Source: Prochilodus magdalenae
Lineage: Eukaryota > Chordata > Actinopteri > Characiformes > Prochilodontidae
DNA length: 64,000 bases
Reading direction: 5' to 3'
NCBI GenBank assembly: GCA_024036415.1
Contig: JAMWET010006570.1
Coordinates: 137,501-201,500, forward strand
Part shown: one piece after another, positions 34,359 through 45,935 of the stretch
Numbering within the stretch: the stretch's first letter is position 1
Layout of the letters: each line of letters begins with the position of its first letter
Made by a program: the position numbers and the translations under genes
Notes under the pieces: generated by a model
The model's database searches: none
What the model was told of the DNA's origin: nothing
Seen by the model: only the letters and a program-made list of their open reading frames with translations

Positions 34359-35866
34359 TGCTCAAAAAATTAAAGGAGAGTATAGCATCAACTCAGTTCA
34401 ACTTCAGGGATATTGATCTGGTCAGTTAAGTAGTAGGGAGGGCCGTTAATCAGTTTCAGCTGCTTTGGTGTTAATGAAATTAACAACAGGTGCAGTAGAG
34501 GAGCAACAATGAGACACCCCCCAAAACAGGAATGGTTTAAAAGGACGAGGTCATTGACATTTTGTCCCCCCTCATCTTTTCCCACTGATTGTTCACTAGT
34601 TCTGCAGTTGACTTGGGTCAGCGTCACTACTACTACCATGGTGCGGTACCTGGACCCTACAGAGGTTGCACAGGTAGTCCAACTACTGAAGGATGGCACA
34701 TCAATATGTGCCACTGCCACAAGGTTTGCTGTGTCTCCCAGCACAGTCTTAAGAGTGCGGTGGAGATTCCAGGAGACAGGCAGTTACTCTAGGAGAGCTG
34801 GACAAGGCTGTAGAAGGTCCTTAACCCCTCAGCAGGACCGGTATCTGCTCCTTTGTGCTAGGAGTTACAAGATGAGCACTGCCAGAGCCCTACTGCTGTG
34901 AATGTGTCTGACCAAACAATCAGAAACAGGCCTCATGAGGGCGGCCTGAGGGCCCGACGTCCTGTAGTGGGCCCTGTGCTCACTGGCCAGCACCGTAGAG
35001 CTCGATTGGCATTTGCCACAGAACACTAGAATTGGCAGATCCGCCACAGGCGCCTTGTGCTTTTCACAGATGAGAGCAGGTTTTACCTGAGCACATGTGA
35101 CAGACGTGACAGGCTCTGGAGACGCCGTGGAGAATGTTATGCTGCCTGCATCATCATTCAGCATGACTGGTTTGGTGGTGGGTCAGTGATGGTCTGGGGA
35201 GGCATATCCCTGGAAGGATGCAAAGACCTCTACAGGCTAGACCACGGCACCCTGACTGCTATTAGGTATCAGGATGAAATCCTTGGACCCGTTGTCAGAC
35301 CCTATGCTGGTGCAGTGGGTCCTGGGTTCCTCCTGGTGCACAACAATGTCCGGCCTCATGTGGCGAGAGTATGCAGGCAGTTCTTGGAGAATGAAGGAAT
35401 TGATACCATTGACTGGCCCACTGGCTCGTCTGACCTAAATCCAATAGAACACCTCTGGGACATTATGTTTCGGTCCATCTGACGCCACCAGGTCGCACTT
35501 CAGACTGTCCAGGAGCTCAGCGATGCCCTGGTCCAGATCTGGGAGGAGATCCCCCAGGACACCATCCGTCGTCTCATTAGGAGCGTGTGGAGGCCATACA
35601 AACTACTGAGTACCATTTTAAATCGCTGTAATGGAATTTGGGTTAAATGGACGAGCCTGCTGCATCATTTACTAACTTTGATTTTCAGGGTGTCTTTGAA
35701 TTCAACCCTCTGTAGGGTGATCATTTTCATTTCCATCAAACGATGTGGCATCCTTTCATTCCTAACACATTACCCAGTCTATATGAGGAAAGATATTCTG
35801 CATGACTTTTTTCCCATTGAGATCTGATGTGTTTTCAAAGTGTTCCCTTTATTTTTTTGAGCAGTG
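34356..35866 (+). mobile_element. Tc1-like transposon, nearly full length, inactive
   Basis: The terminal repeats CACTGCTCAAAAAATTAAA and TTTATTTTTTTGAGCAGTG are flanked by TA duplications (34354-34355 and 35867-35868). Length is 1511 bp, normal for the superfamily. It belongs to the abundant fish CACTGCTCAAAAAA family. Confidence 0.95.
34638..35609 (+). pseudogene. Tc1 transposase pseudogene
   Basis: ATG 34638 opens MVRYLDPTEVAQVVQLLKDG and a paired-type HTH (RFAVSPSTVLRV). The frame stops at 34899-34901, then continues in pieces with TDESRF (first catalytic Asp, about 35066), a region where the second catalytic Asp (normally in QDNARPH) reads HNNVRPH, and DLNPIEHLWD with the Glu. A further stop is at 35480-35482. 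It has premature stops and a lost catalytic residue, so it cannot act. Confidence 0.92.
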
Positions 35867-36043
35867 TATATATACACATCCTTAAAGGACATGACCCTTA
35901 CCACAATTTGACTGAGTTATCTTCGAATTCTCTGTCATCATCAAAATTCACCCGCTCATTGGAAGATTTAGACCACAGCTCATGATATGCCCAAAATGGC
36001 AAGCAATTACACACCAAATCCCCACATGGTGTAGCTTTTAGTA

Positions 36044-36600
36044 CACTCATCATCAAAAGAATAGCTGCACCCAGAAGAAAGGTTACCAGGAACAATAGAT
36101 TTAGACTGATAGGATCAGTATTATTGAGCTACACATACAGAAGTCTGTCTCTCAGTATGGCGTCGGGCCGCCGTGTTTGCTAACGCAACATGCCAGACGT
36201 CTCGGTATGGAGCTGTAGAGGTTCCTAATGGTGTCCTGTGATAATCCATCCCATGCAGCTTGAATATCCTCACACAGTTCCTGCAGATGGTGCGGTGGGG
36301 GTGGAGGTGGAGTGACAACAGGTCATCTGGACGCATGACGTGTAACAACAAACCGTTCATCTTGATGTTAAGGGCAGTCGTTGTAACGGTCGGTGTGCAT
36401 GCAGCCCTACGTGGTGCAGCCATCTGCCAATGGTGCTGGCACTAACAGGGTGACTCATAAAGGGTGATAAGACAGACCATCCTTGAGCAGCCGAGTGAGA
36501 AAGTTGAAACATTTGCATGCCTCACAATGCCAAACCTGCCCACCAAGTTTCATTCCTGTTGGTTGATTCCTTCTGGGCGCAGCTGTTTGGACGATGAGTG
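36044..36600 (-). mobile_element. Internally deleted Tc1 MITE, short copy
   Basis: 557 bp with terminal repeats CACTCATCATCAAAAGAATA and TTTGGACGATGAGTG, flanked by TA. It keeps the C-terminal transposase block near 36190-36300 and the N-terminal end near 36400-36590 but has lost more of the middle than the 32290 copy. Confidence 0.9.
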
Positions 36601-37144
36601 TACAGTTTACATTAGAAGTGCTTTAATACCGCAGCTGAAGATTTCTGGACGTTGTTCCTTTGCATTAAGCTATCCCCGTCCTTCTCCACTGCTTGTGACA
36701 ACAGCTTTGCTTCATTCTGGCACCTTGTACACATAGCATGCAATTTTCCCACATCACGTATCAAGCATGCGCCAATTTGCATAGTACAAGCAATAGGTTA
36801 GAGCTACGTACTCTAATAAGGACCAGTCCAAATACTTTCGTTTCAGAACTAACCCTGAAGCTAGACTGGCAGCAAGGGATGCCTGTTTTACTGCATGATA
36901 TAAATTGCATCTGTTCAATTTGCGGTTTCTCAAACCCCGTTTTTCCAAAGCTAGACAATGGACAATAGACTGCCTGCTAATGAACAGCCAGATTACCTAA
37001 TACAGATTACATATGACTTCATTCATGCACGTATAGCTCTTCCATAACCACAGCTGTCCGGCTTATCTTTATTAGACAAGCCATGTCCTCTCATATCAGC
37101 TGCAATTAATTACATACATGTAAATTGTTGAAATGCCAGCTCAC

Positions 37145-37390
37145 CTTTAAAGAGCAGCTTCTCCTCGTTGTTTTGGTAGGTGCCCGCTCCTACCATTCTA
37201 TGGGAAGGAAATGCCAAGGGTGCATGTGTCTCTGTCCAGTAAAGAAGCTGATTTCATCGTACATCATGAGACGGTGCCAACCAGTGTATTTGCATTGATA
37301 CCATGGATCTCCGGAACAGTTTATGAAAATGTTAGGGAGCCTCAGAGTTGACTTATGGAAATACAATACGAGCAACACTCACTGCTATAC
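37145..37390 (-). other. Distal 5' exon and promoter of copy A (predicted)
   Basis: A donor CTTTAAAG|GTGAGC is at 37145/37144. The about 250 bp upstream align with 53322-53565 at copy B, sharing CATAGAATGGTAG, GAGAAGCTGCTC, CATAAACTGTT and ATTTCCATRAGTCAACT. The exon would be non-coding; an ATG in AGAATGGTAGG opens a frame that ends inside the large exon without joining the X-domain frame. The transcription start is unknown. Confidence 0.6.
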
Positions 37391-37469
37391 TATAGTCCAT
37401 GACACATGGATATACTTCAGCATTGGCTTCAGTTCGTTAAGTTAGCCAATCAAGGTGCTTTACAACAAG

Positions 37470-37930
37470 GAAATTCAGTGATCTCTAATGAGGATAACTA
37501 TGGGATGGATTTCCAGACCTGGATTTAGCTTCATCCTAGACAACAAAGGCAGTAAGAGCCTCGACTTATCTGGGAAAGCTTTGCACTTTGCACATATTGG
37601 AACATTGCTGTGAGGATTTGATTGAGCATTCGTGAAGTCAAAGCACTGACATTGTCTAAGCAGTTCCGGATCACTCCACTCATCCCAAAGGCACTGAATG
37701 GTTCCATCACTCCAGAGAACGCAGTTCCACTGCTCCACAGCCCAGTGCTGGGAGGAGGAGGGAGTGGTGGCATGGTGCCCTTAGGCTCATGTGTGGCTAT
37801 CCCATTCTGTTGCTCCGTGTTCAGAGACTAGGCAGAATATGAAGCGCTATGTACATGCGATTCAACACCTGTGCCAGCAATGGATGCCCAGTAATGCGGC
37901 TGATTTCATTTATGGGTCTGGGTCATTTCT
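37470..37930 (-). mobile_element. Degraded Tc1-like element
   Basis: On the minus strand VEQWNCVLWSDG corresponds to the Tc1 VEQWxxVLWSDE block (first catalytic Asp). It is fused by deletion to a LWDEW segment from the glutamate region and then to the C-terminal region near 37600. The edges are uncertain. Confidence 0.65.
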
Positions 37931-39019
37931 AACTGTGAGTGGAATAAGATGATGCTGAGTGCTCCAAGCCACCAGGGGTCCCCAGACTCCTTCCCAAAGC
38001 CAATATTAATAGTATGTACAAGCAGCGTCATTTCTGGTGTCCGAAGTGGGATAGCACCTGCTATTCCGCTGCCACGGGAAGAGCAAGCCTGGCTCAGCAC
38101 GGCAGAGGAGGAGGTAGAATGAGGATGAGCAGTAAACATGGCAGAGGAGGCAGCATCATAAGGACCATCAGGAGAGCCCAGCAGAGGGGCGGCCAAAGAG
38201 GCAGCAATGGGGATGCTTGTACGGCATCTGGGAGGGACCTGCTGGCCAAGCAGCGTGGTGGCCTGGTAGTGTTGGCTCAGGCCTCCAGTGATGCTTCAAG
38301 CTGAGTACTGAGAGTGATAGTGCGACAGAGGGCAGGGTTGTTGTTGTGCTGGGATGTGGGTTAGATAGTTGGGTTTGTGTGCCTACAGTGACTACCCCCG
38401 CTTCCATGGGTGTTTGTCAATGGTGGACGAGGGTTCTCCATTATTGTAGTCTTCAGGAAAAAGCATTGGTCTAAAGCATGTTTCCTCCAACCCCTTCTTT
38501 ACCAAGAACATAAAGAACTGAGGGCTGTTCAGAAACAGAGCCAAGCCTGGAATATAATTCTTTATTATGAAGTGAGTGGGGCAAGGAGAGGTCCGTACTG
38601 CAGCAGCGGCCCACAGTGAGGAACCATTACTCAAAGAAACAAAGAGCTTTAGATCAGACAGACAGGATCCGTCCATGAACCAGTCCCTCATACTGTATCA
38701 GTATCAGCCCAAACACTACTAATAACGAGCCAGGTTAGCAGAAATACATCTAGGAAGTCTAAAAAACTCCCATTAAAATACATCTACATCGTCTCCTGCT
38801 GTGTGAACTGTGCTGAGTCAGACCATACTGTCCAGCTCATATGATCACTATCATGCACTCATTTGCACTATGTTAGGTTTTACTGACCTGCTGCTTTTAC
38901 TACACTCCCGCTGTATTTCTGCTCTCTAGATGATCCGCTCCTGACACTGTGGCTTCCAGTAATAATACTTTATTAATATCATATTAATAGTTTTACTACC
39001 TCATATATATACATATATA
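37931..39019. other. Intergenic, nothing recognised
   Basis: A GC-richer stretch at 38040-38300 has several short open frames on both strands but no familiar domain. Confidence 0.45.
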
Positions 39020-39551
39020 CAGGGGTTGGACAATGAAACTGAAACACCTGTCATTTTAGTGTGGGAGGTCTCATGGCTAAATTGGACCAGCCTGGTGGCC
39101 AACCTTCATTAACTGCACATTGCACCAGTAAGAGCAGAGTGTGAAGGTTCAGTTAGCAGGTAAGAGCACAGTTCTGCTCAAAATACTGCAATGCCCACAG
39201 CATTATGGGAGACATACCAGAGTTCAAAAGAGGACAGATTGTTGGTGCACGTCTTGCTGGCGCATCTGTGACCAAGACAGCAAGTCTTTGTGATGTATCA
39301 AGAGCCACGGTATCCAGGGTAATGTCAGCATACCACCAAGAAGGACGAACCTCCACCAGCATCACGTAGTGACCTGGCCACTCTCCTGCAAGAAGAATGG
39401 CTTAAACTCCCTCTGACCACTGTGCAGGACGCAGTATATGTCATTCCCAAGACCAACTGACGCTGTATTGGCCGCAAAAGGAGGCCCTACACCATACTAA
39501 TAAATGACTGTGGTCTAAAACCAGGTGTTTCAGTTTCATTGTCCAACCCTG
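39020..39551 (+). mobile_element. Non-autonomous Tc1-like element with terminal repeats
   Basis: The terminal repeats CAGGGGTTGGACAATGAAAC and GTTTCATTGTCCAACCCTG are about 30 bp and nearly perfect, flanked by TA. It is 532 bp long, a third of an autonomous relative. The N-terminal transposase region and the extreme 3' end are kept and everything between is deleted. Confidence 0.92.
39205..39369 (+). CDS. 54-residue transposase HTH fragment
   Basis: ATG 39205 (MGDIPEFKRGQIVGARLAGA) to TAG 39367-39369 encodes one helix-turn-helix of the paired type, with VTKTASLCDVSRATVSRV as the recognition half. No catalytic domain follows. The frame is open and in the sense orientation of the element. Whether it is expressed is unknown; it is most likely a leftover. 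Confidence 0.55.
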   Translation: MGDIPEFKRGQIVGARLAGASVTKTASLCDVSRATVSRVMSAYHQEGRTSTSIT

Positions 39552-39674
39552 TATATATCTTACCTTATTATTGTTATTATTGTTAGTCTCTTAATATGTG
39601 TATTAGTGCAACATCCACCAAGACTGCTCCTGCATATGTGTAGTACGTTATATACTACATATATGTATATATAC

Positions 39675-39845
39675 TAGGGGGCAGTGAGCACACTTACCCG
39701 GAGGCAGCCCTATCCATGGCTCCCAGGGAGCAGTTTGCTCAAGGTCAGTTTGCACCTCAGTCATTACTGTCAGTTGAGGGAATCGAACCGGCGACCCTCC
39801 GGTCACAAGGCTGGTTCCCTAACCTCCAGCCCACGACTGCCCCCT
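39675..39845 (-). mobile_element. tRNA-derived SINE (GGGGGCAG family)
   Basis: Reverse orientation copy of the SINE at 12532. The B box is well preserved (on the minus strand GGGTCGCCGGTTCGATTCCC), and the head ends at GACTGCCCCCTTA. Better preserved than the intronic copy. Confidence 0.85.
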
Positions 39846-40914
39846 TAATAAAGGATCAATGAAGTGTTATGTCATCTTAAATGCTTTAAATAGGACCGTT
39901 TATGCCTTTCCCGGTTTTCCTCTTGCATGTGATGTGCATCTAAACGCTCTCCCAAATTATAAAGTCCAAAGTACACACCACACTAGAGGGAGAACCTCTC
40001 TCCCACAGAAACCGCTTTTCCCAGCTGCCTGAAACAGCTCTGTTGGAATTCCAGCCCTTTTCTCTGTTACAAGATGACATCATCTTGTAACGGTCCTTAT
40101 TGCCCGCCTACCAGCAAGCTTGGCACACCCTCACACAGCACAGAGAGCTAAACCAGTAAAAACTGAACCCTCTAAAACTCCGGTCCTGCGTCAGTCAAGC
40201 GTATGAAAGTGGATCTACCAGCTTATTCTACCAGACTTTCAGGATCAGACTCACACAGCAGAACCGACACACCTGTAGAACAGCCACTGTGGTGTGGGAG
40301 CGGAGCTTGTGGTATGATGCTGCTCTGGTGGTGAGCAGACTAACAGAGAAGACCAATCTTAAGGGGCTTAAGGACACAGGAGCTCTAACAGAGTGTTTCA
40401 GACATACAGTATGGAGAACGTATAGTGTTTTGGTAAAACTGATCCATGAAAGTCTGTTCTAGTACAGCCCAGACATAAAACTGTCAACACTGAAAATGAG
40501 CAGAGTAAGTCCTCATGACAAACACCACTGTCCCACAATGCAATGGGAGGCGAAAAGAGAGAAGCTTTTGACACCTGGAAAATTCTAAAAAAAAAGGTGG
40601 ATGGTCATACGACTGGTTTCTTTGTTAGCATTGCGCGACCTCCAGTCCAGCTCTATATGATGTAGGCTTCACCACTTCCTGTTAGCGAGAAATAATGCAG
40701 TATGCGAATATACATTAAAGTTTTGCCTGACAAGTTTGTGTAAATATGAATGTTTTAATGACTGTATGCACACAGAACAACACAGTATGTCATTTTAATG
40801 TAGCGTACTAGCCAATAAGCTAACTAGCCAGCAAAGTAATTAGCCATATGTGTCAACTAGAGCTAGATGCGTTGGTTCCTGTTTGGGTAAGTGCTTGTAA
40901 ATACACATGCCATA
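39846..40914. other. Intergenic, nothing recognised
   Basis: No exon or repeat recognised. Confidence 0.45.
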
Positions 40915-41545
40915 CACATTAATATGGTGGTGTGTTAGTGTGTGTGGTGCTGGTGTGAGTGGATCAGACACGGCAGTGCTGCTGGACACCTCATTGTTAC
41001 TGTTGGACTGAGAATCGTCCACCAACCAATACTTTCCACCCAACAGTGTCCTGTGGGGAGCGTCCTTTGGGCAGTGTCCTGTGGGCAGCGTCCTGTGGGC
41101 AGTGTCCTGTGGGCAGCGCCCTCTGGGCAGTGTCCTGTGAGCAGTGTCCTGTGGGCAGCGCCCTGTGGGCAGTGTCCTGTGGGCAGCGTCCTGTGGGAAG
41201 CGTCCTTTGGGCAGTGTCCTGTGACCACTGATGAGGGACTAGAGGATGACCAACACTGCACTGTGCAGCAGCAGATGAGCTATCGTCTCTGACTGTCCAT
41301 CTACAAGGTGGACCAGCAAGGTAGGAGTGTCTAATAGAGTGGACAGTGAGTGGACCCAGTGTCTAAACACTCCAGCAGCACTGCTGTATCTGATCCACTC
41401 ACACCAGCACCACACACACTAACACACCACCACCACGTCAGTGTCACTGCAGTGCTGAGAATGATCCACCACCCACATAGTACCTGCTCTGTGGTGGTCC
41501 TGTGGGGGTCCTGACCATTGAAGAACAGGGTAATAAATCCCTCGT
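40915..41545. mobile_element. Long-inverted-repeat non-autonomous element, copy 2
   Basis: It starts inside the left arm (TGGTGGTGTGTTAGTGTGTG) and ends with the full right arm through GGGGTCCTGACCATTGAAG. The two arms are mutually complementary. The central single-copy part has been expanded into a 14-bp tandem repeat (41044-41226). Confidence 0.8.
41044..41226. repeat. 14-bp minisatellite inside the palindromic element
   Basis: About thirteen units of CAGTGTCCTGTGGG / CAGCGTCCTGTGGG. The sister element at 14130-14160 has only about two such units. Confidence 0.93.
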
Positions 41546-42057
41546 ATACTTTTGGAGGCTATTACAGTCATTCTATTAGCCTCCTCAAGATTGGGAAAGT
41601 CTACCTTAGTCCTCGGATCACAGCTCCCTGTCTACAGCCAGTCCACGTTCCCTGATGAATCACATAGACCAGCGGTTGCCAAGGTAGACCCATTGTCCTC
41701 CCTTCATGACCTGAAGTGAGTATGTTGGAGTAAGGGAAAATGGTCCAATATGCTAGTGGAGTTGAGAACTTGTAATCTAGAGCCTAAAACTAGAAAATCA
41801 ACTTTTATAAATACAATTCCTCCCAGATATTTGGTTACTATGGTAACCAAATATATAATGTACTGTATATATGATGAACCATTACGGAATGTCTAAATTC
41901 AAACAAGGGCTTGCTGTGGATTGCTCTCCATCAGTGGCTAGCCAGCTATGCTGTCTCAAGCTGAACATGTGTATATGACATTTACTGCCCACTACAAACT
42001 ACCGCCTCCACCTGTGTACGGCCCATGGACCACTAGAAGGTGCTTCTTGGCCCACGT

Positions 42058-42225
42058 GTTGAGAAACCCTGGTCCTGGAGGCACAACACTTCCCAGCACT
42101 CCTAATTCAACTGATCAGCTCATTAACAAGCCCGTTCAGAGTTATAGGGGGTGTTAACGCAGGGTATGCTAGAATATGCAGAGCAGGGAGCCTCCAGGAC
42201 CAGGATTGAGAAACACTGCTCTAGA
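42058..42225. mobile_element. MITE with CCTGGTCCTGGAGGC inverted termini
   Basis: The left end GAGAAACCCTGGTCCTGGAG and the right end CTCCAGGACCAGGATTGAG are inverted repeats. The body CAACTGATCAGCTCATTAAC is typical of a common short fish repeat. Confidence 0.65.
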
Positions 42226-42284
42226 CCAGAGGCTTTCAGCCTGCGGGCAGTGCCCTCTAGTGGGCTGCGATGGTACTGCTAGTC

Positions 42285-45200
42285 GGCCGGTGGGGGACTA
42301 GTTTCAGGTTTTGTTGATGTTCCGGGCAGAGGGTTAGTTCCAGGTTTTGGTGGGGGACTAGTTTCAGGTTGTGGTGGAGGACTAGTTTCAGGTTTTGGAG
42401 AAGTTCCAGGCAGAGGGTTAGTTCCAGGTTTTGGTGGGGGACTAGTTTCAGGTTTTGTACATGTTCCGGGCAGAGGGTTAGTTCCAGGTTTTGGTGGGGG
42501 GACTAGTTTCAGGTTTTGGTGGGGGACTAGTTTCAGGTTTTGTACATGTTCCGGGCAGAGGGTTAGTTCCAGGTTTTGGTGGGGGGACTAGTTTCAGGTT
42601 TTGGTGGGAGACTAGTTTCAGGTTTTGGTGATGTTCCAGGCAGAGGGTTAGTTCCAGGTTTTGGTGGGGGGACTAGTTTCAGGTTTTGGTGATGTTCCGG
42701 GCAGAGGGTTAGTTCCAGGTTTTGGTGGGGGGACTAGTTTCAGGTTTTGGTGATGTTCCGGGCAGAGGGTTAGTTTCAGGTTTTGGTGGGGGACTAGTTT
42801 CAGGTTTTGGAGAAGTTCCAGGCAGAGGGTTAGTTCCAGGTTTTGGTGGGGGACTAGTTTCAGGTTTTGTACATGTTCCGGGCAGAGGGTTAGTTCCAGG
42901 TTTTGGTGGGGGGACTAGTTTCAGGTTTTGGTGATGTTCCGGGCAGAGGGTTAGTTCCAGGTTTTGGTGGGGGACTAGTTTCAGGTTTTGGTGATGTTCC
43001 GGGCAGAGGAAAGTTTCAGGTTTTGGTGGGGGACTAGTTTCAGGTTTTGGAGAAGTTCCAGGCAGAGGGTTAGTTTCAGGTTTTGGTGGGGGACTAGTTT
43101 CAGGTTTTGGTGATGTTCCAGGCAGAGGGTTAGTTTCAGGTTTTGGTGGGGGACTAGTTTCAGGTTTTGGAGAAGTTCCAGGCAGAGGGTTGGTTCCAGG
43201 TTTTGGTGGAGGACTAATTTTAGGTTATGGTGATGTTCTGGGCAGAGGGTTAGTTTCAGGTTTTGGTGGGGGACTAGTTTCAGGTTTTGGAGAAGTTCCA
43301 GGCAGAGGGTTAGTTCCAGGTTTTGGTGGGGGACTAGTTTCAGGTTTTGTACATGTTCCGGGCAGAGGGTTAGTTCCAGGTTTTGGTGGGGGGACTAGTT
43401 TCAGGTTTTGGTGATGTTCCGGGCAGAGGGTTAGTTCCAGGTTTTGGTGGGGGGACTAGTTTCAGGTTTTGGTGATGTTCCGGGCAGAGGGTTAGTTCCA
43501 GGTTTTGGTAGGGGACTAGTTTCAGGTTTTGGTGGAGGACTAGTTTCAGGTTTTGGTGATGTTCCAGGCAGAGGGTTAGTTCCAGGTTTTGGTGGGGGAC
43601 TAGTTTCAGGTTTTGGTGATGTTCCGGGCAGAGGAAAGTTTCAGGTTTTGGTGGGGGACTAGTTTCAGGTTTTGGAGAAGTTCCAGGCAGAGGGTTAGTT
43701 TCAGGTTTTGGTGGGGGACTAGTTTCAGGTTTTGGTGATGTTCCAGGCAGAGGGTTAGTTTCAGGTTTTGGTGGGGGACTAGTTTCAGGTTTTGGAGAAG
43801 TTCCAGGCAGAGGGTTGGTTCCAGGTTTTGGTGGAGGACTAATTTTAGGTTATGGTGATGTTCTGGGCAGAGGGTTAGTTTCAGGTTTTGGTGGGGGACT
43901 AGTTTCAGGTTTTGGTGATGTTCCAGGCAGAGGGTTAGTTCCAGGTTTTGGTGGGGGACTAGTTTCAGGTTTTGGTGATGTTCCAGGCAGAGGGTTAGTT
44001 CCAGGTTTTGGTGGGGGACTAGTTTCAGGTTTTGGTGATGTTCCGGGCAGAGGAAAGTTTCAGGTTTTGGTGGGGGACTAGTTTCAGGTTTTGGAGAAGT
44101 TCCAGGCAGAGGGTTAGTTTCAGGTTTTGGTGGGGGACTAGTTTCAGGTTTTGGTGATGTTCCAGGCAGAGGGTTAGTTTCAGGTTTTGGTGGGGGACTA
44201 GTTTCAGGTTTTGGAGAAGTTCCAGGCAGAGGGTTGGTTCCAGGTTTTGGTGGAGGACTAATTTTAGGTTATGGTGATGTTCTGGGCAGAGGGTTAGTTT
44301 CAGGTTTTGGTGGGGGACTAGTTTCAGGTTTTGGAGAAGTTCCAGGCAGAGGGTTAGTTCCAGGTTTTGGTGGGGGACTAGTTTCAGGTTTTGTACATGT
44401 TCCGGGCAGAGGGTTAGTTCCAGGTTTTGGTGGGGGGACTAGTTTCAGGTTTTGGTGATGTTCCGGGCAGAGGGTTAGTTCCAGGTTTTGGTGGGGGGAC
44501 TAGTTTCAGGTTTTGGTGATGTTCCGGGCAGAGGGTTAGTTCCAGGTTTTGGTAGGGGACTAGTTTCAGGTTTTGGTGGAGGACTAGTTTCAGGTTTTGG
44601 TGATGTTCCAGGCAGAGGGTTAGTTCCAGGTTTTGGTGGGGGGACTAGTTTCAGGTTTTGGTGATGTTCCGGGCAGAGGAAAGTTTCAGGTTTTGGTGGG
44701 GGACTAGTTTCAGGTTTTGGAGAAGTTCCAGGCAGAGGGTTAGTTTCAGGTTTTGGTGGGGGACTAGTTTCAGGTTTTGGTGATGTTCCAGGCAGAGGGT
44801 TAGTTTCAGGTTTTGGTGGGGGACTAGTTTCAGGTTTTGGAGAAGTTCCAGGCAGAGGGTTGGTTCCAGGTTTTGGTGGAGGACTAATTTTAGGTTATGG
44901 TGATGTTCTGGGCAGAGGGTTAGTTTCAGGTTTTGGTGGGGGACTAGTTTCAGGTTTTGGTGATGTTCCAGGCAGAGGGTTAGTTCCAGGTTTTGGTGGG
45001 GGACTCGTTTCAGGTTTTGGTGATGTTCCAGGCAGAGGGTTAGTTCCAGGTTTTGGTGGGGGACTCGTTTCAGGTTTTGGAGATATGCCGGAAAGAGGGT
45101 AAGTTTCAGGTTTTGGTGGAGGACTAGTTTCAGGTTTTGGTGGGGGACTAGTTTCAGGTTTTGGTGATGTTCCAGGCAGAGGGTTAGTTCCAGGTTTTGG

Positions 45201-45935
45201 TGGGGGACTAGTTTCAGGTTTTGGTGATGTTCCAGGCAGAGGGTTAGTTCCAGGTTTTGGTGGGGGACTAGTTTCAGGTTTTGGTGGAGGACTAGTTTCA
45301 GGTTTTGGTGATGTTCCAGGCAGAGGGTTAGTTCCAGGTTTTGGTGGGGGACTAGTTTCAGGTTTTGGTGATGTTCCAGGCAGAGGGTTGGTTCCAGGTT
45401 TTGGTGGGGGACTAGTTTCAGGTTTTGGAGATATGCCGGAAAGAGGGTAAGTTTCAGGTTTTGGTGGAGGACTAGTTTCAGGTTTTGGTGAAGGACTAGT
45501 TTCAGGTTTTGTTGGGGGGCTAGTTTCAGGTTTTGGAGAAGTTCCAGGCAGAGGGTTAGTTTCAGGTTTTGGTGGAGGACTAGTTTCAGGTTTTGGTGAT
45601 GTTCCGGGCAGAGGGTAAGTTCCAGGTTTTGGTGGAAGACTAGTTTCAGGTTTTGTACATGTTCCGGGCAGAGGGTTAGTTTCAGGTTTTGGTGGAGGGT
45701 TAGTTTCAAATTTTGGCAGGGGACTAGTTTCAGGTTTTGGAGAAGTTCCAAGCAGAGGGTTACTTTCAGGTTTTGGTGGAGGGTTAGTTTCAGGTTTTGG
45801 TGGAGGGTTACTTTCAGGTTTTGGTGGAGGGTTAGTTTCAGGTTTTGGAGAAGTTCCAGGCAGAGGGTTAGTTTCAGGTTTTGGCGGGGGACTAGTTTCA
45901 GGTTTTGGAGAAGTTCCAGGCAGAGGGTGAGTAAA
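42285..45935 (-). repeat. 60-bp minisatellite related to the coding repeat of copy B
   Basis: About 3.65 kb of a 60-bp unit made of two 30-bp halves: GGTGATGTTCCAGGCAGAGG-type and GGTGGGGGACTAGTTTCAGG-type. On the minus strand it translates as 20-residue units PLPGTSPKPETSPPPKPETN. It lies immediately 3' of the copy B stop. A 60-position hand alignment to the copy B coding unit gives about 45 identities without gaps. G-run length changes (5 or 6 G) shift the frame in the left half, so most of it is not coding. Confidence 0.93.

Noticed and set aside
38014..38304. Arg/Gly-rich plus-strand open frame of 96 codons
   Set aside because: No homology recognised, overlaps a minus-strand frame of similar length and has no exon signals.
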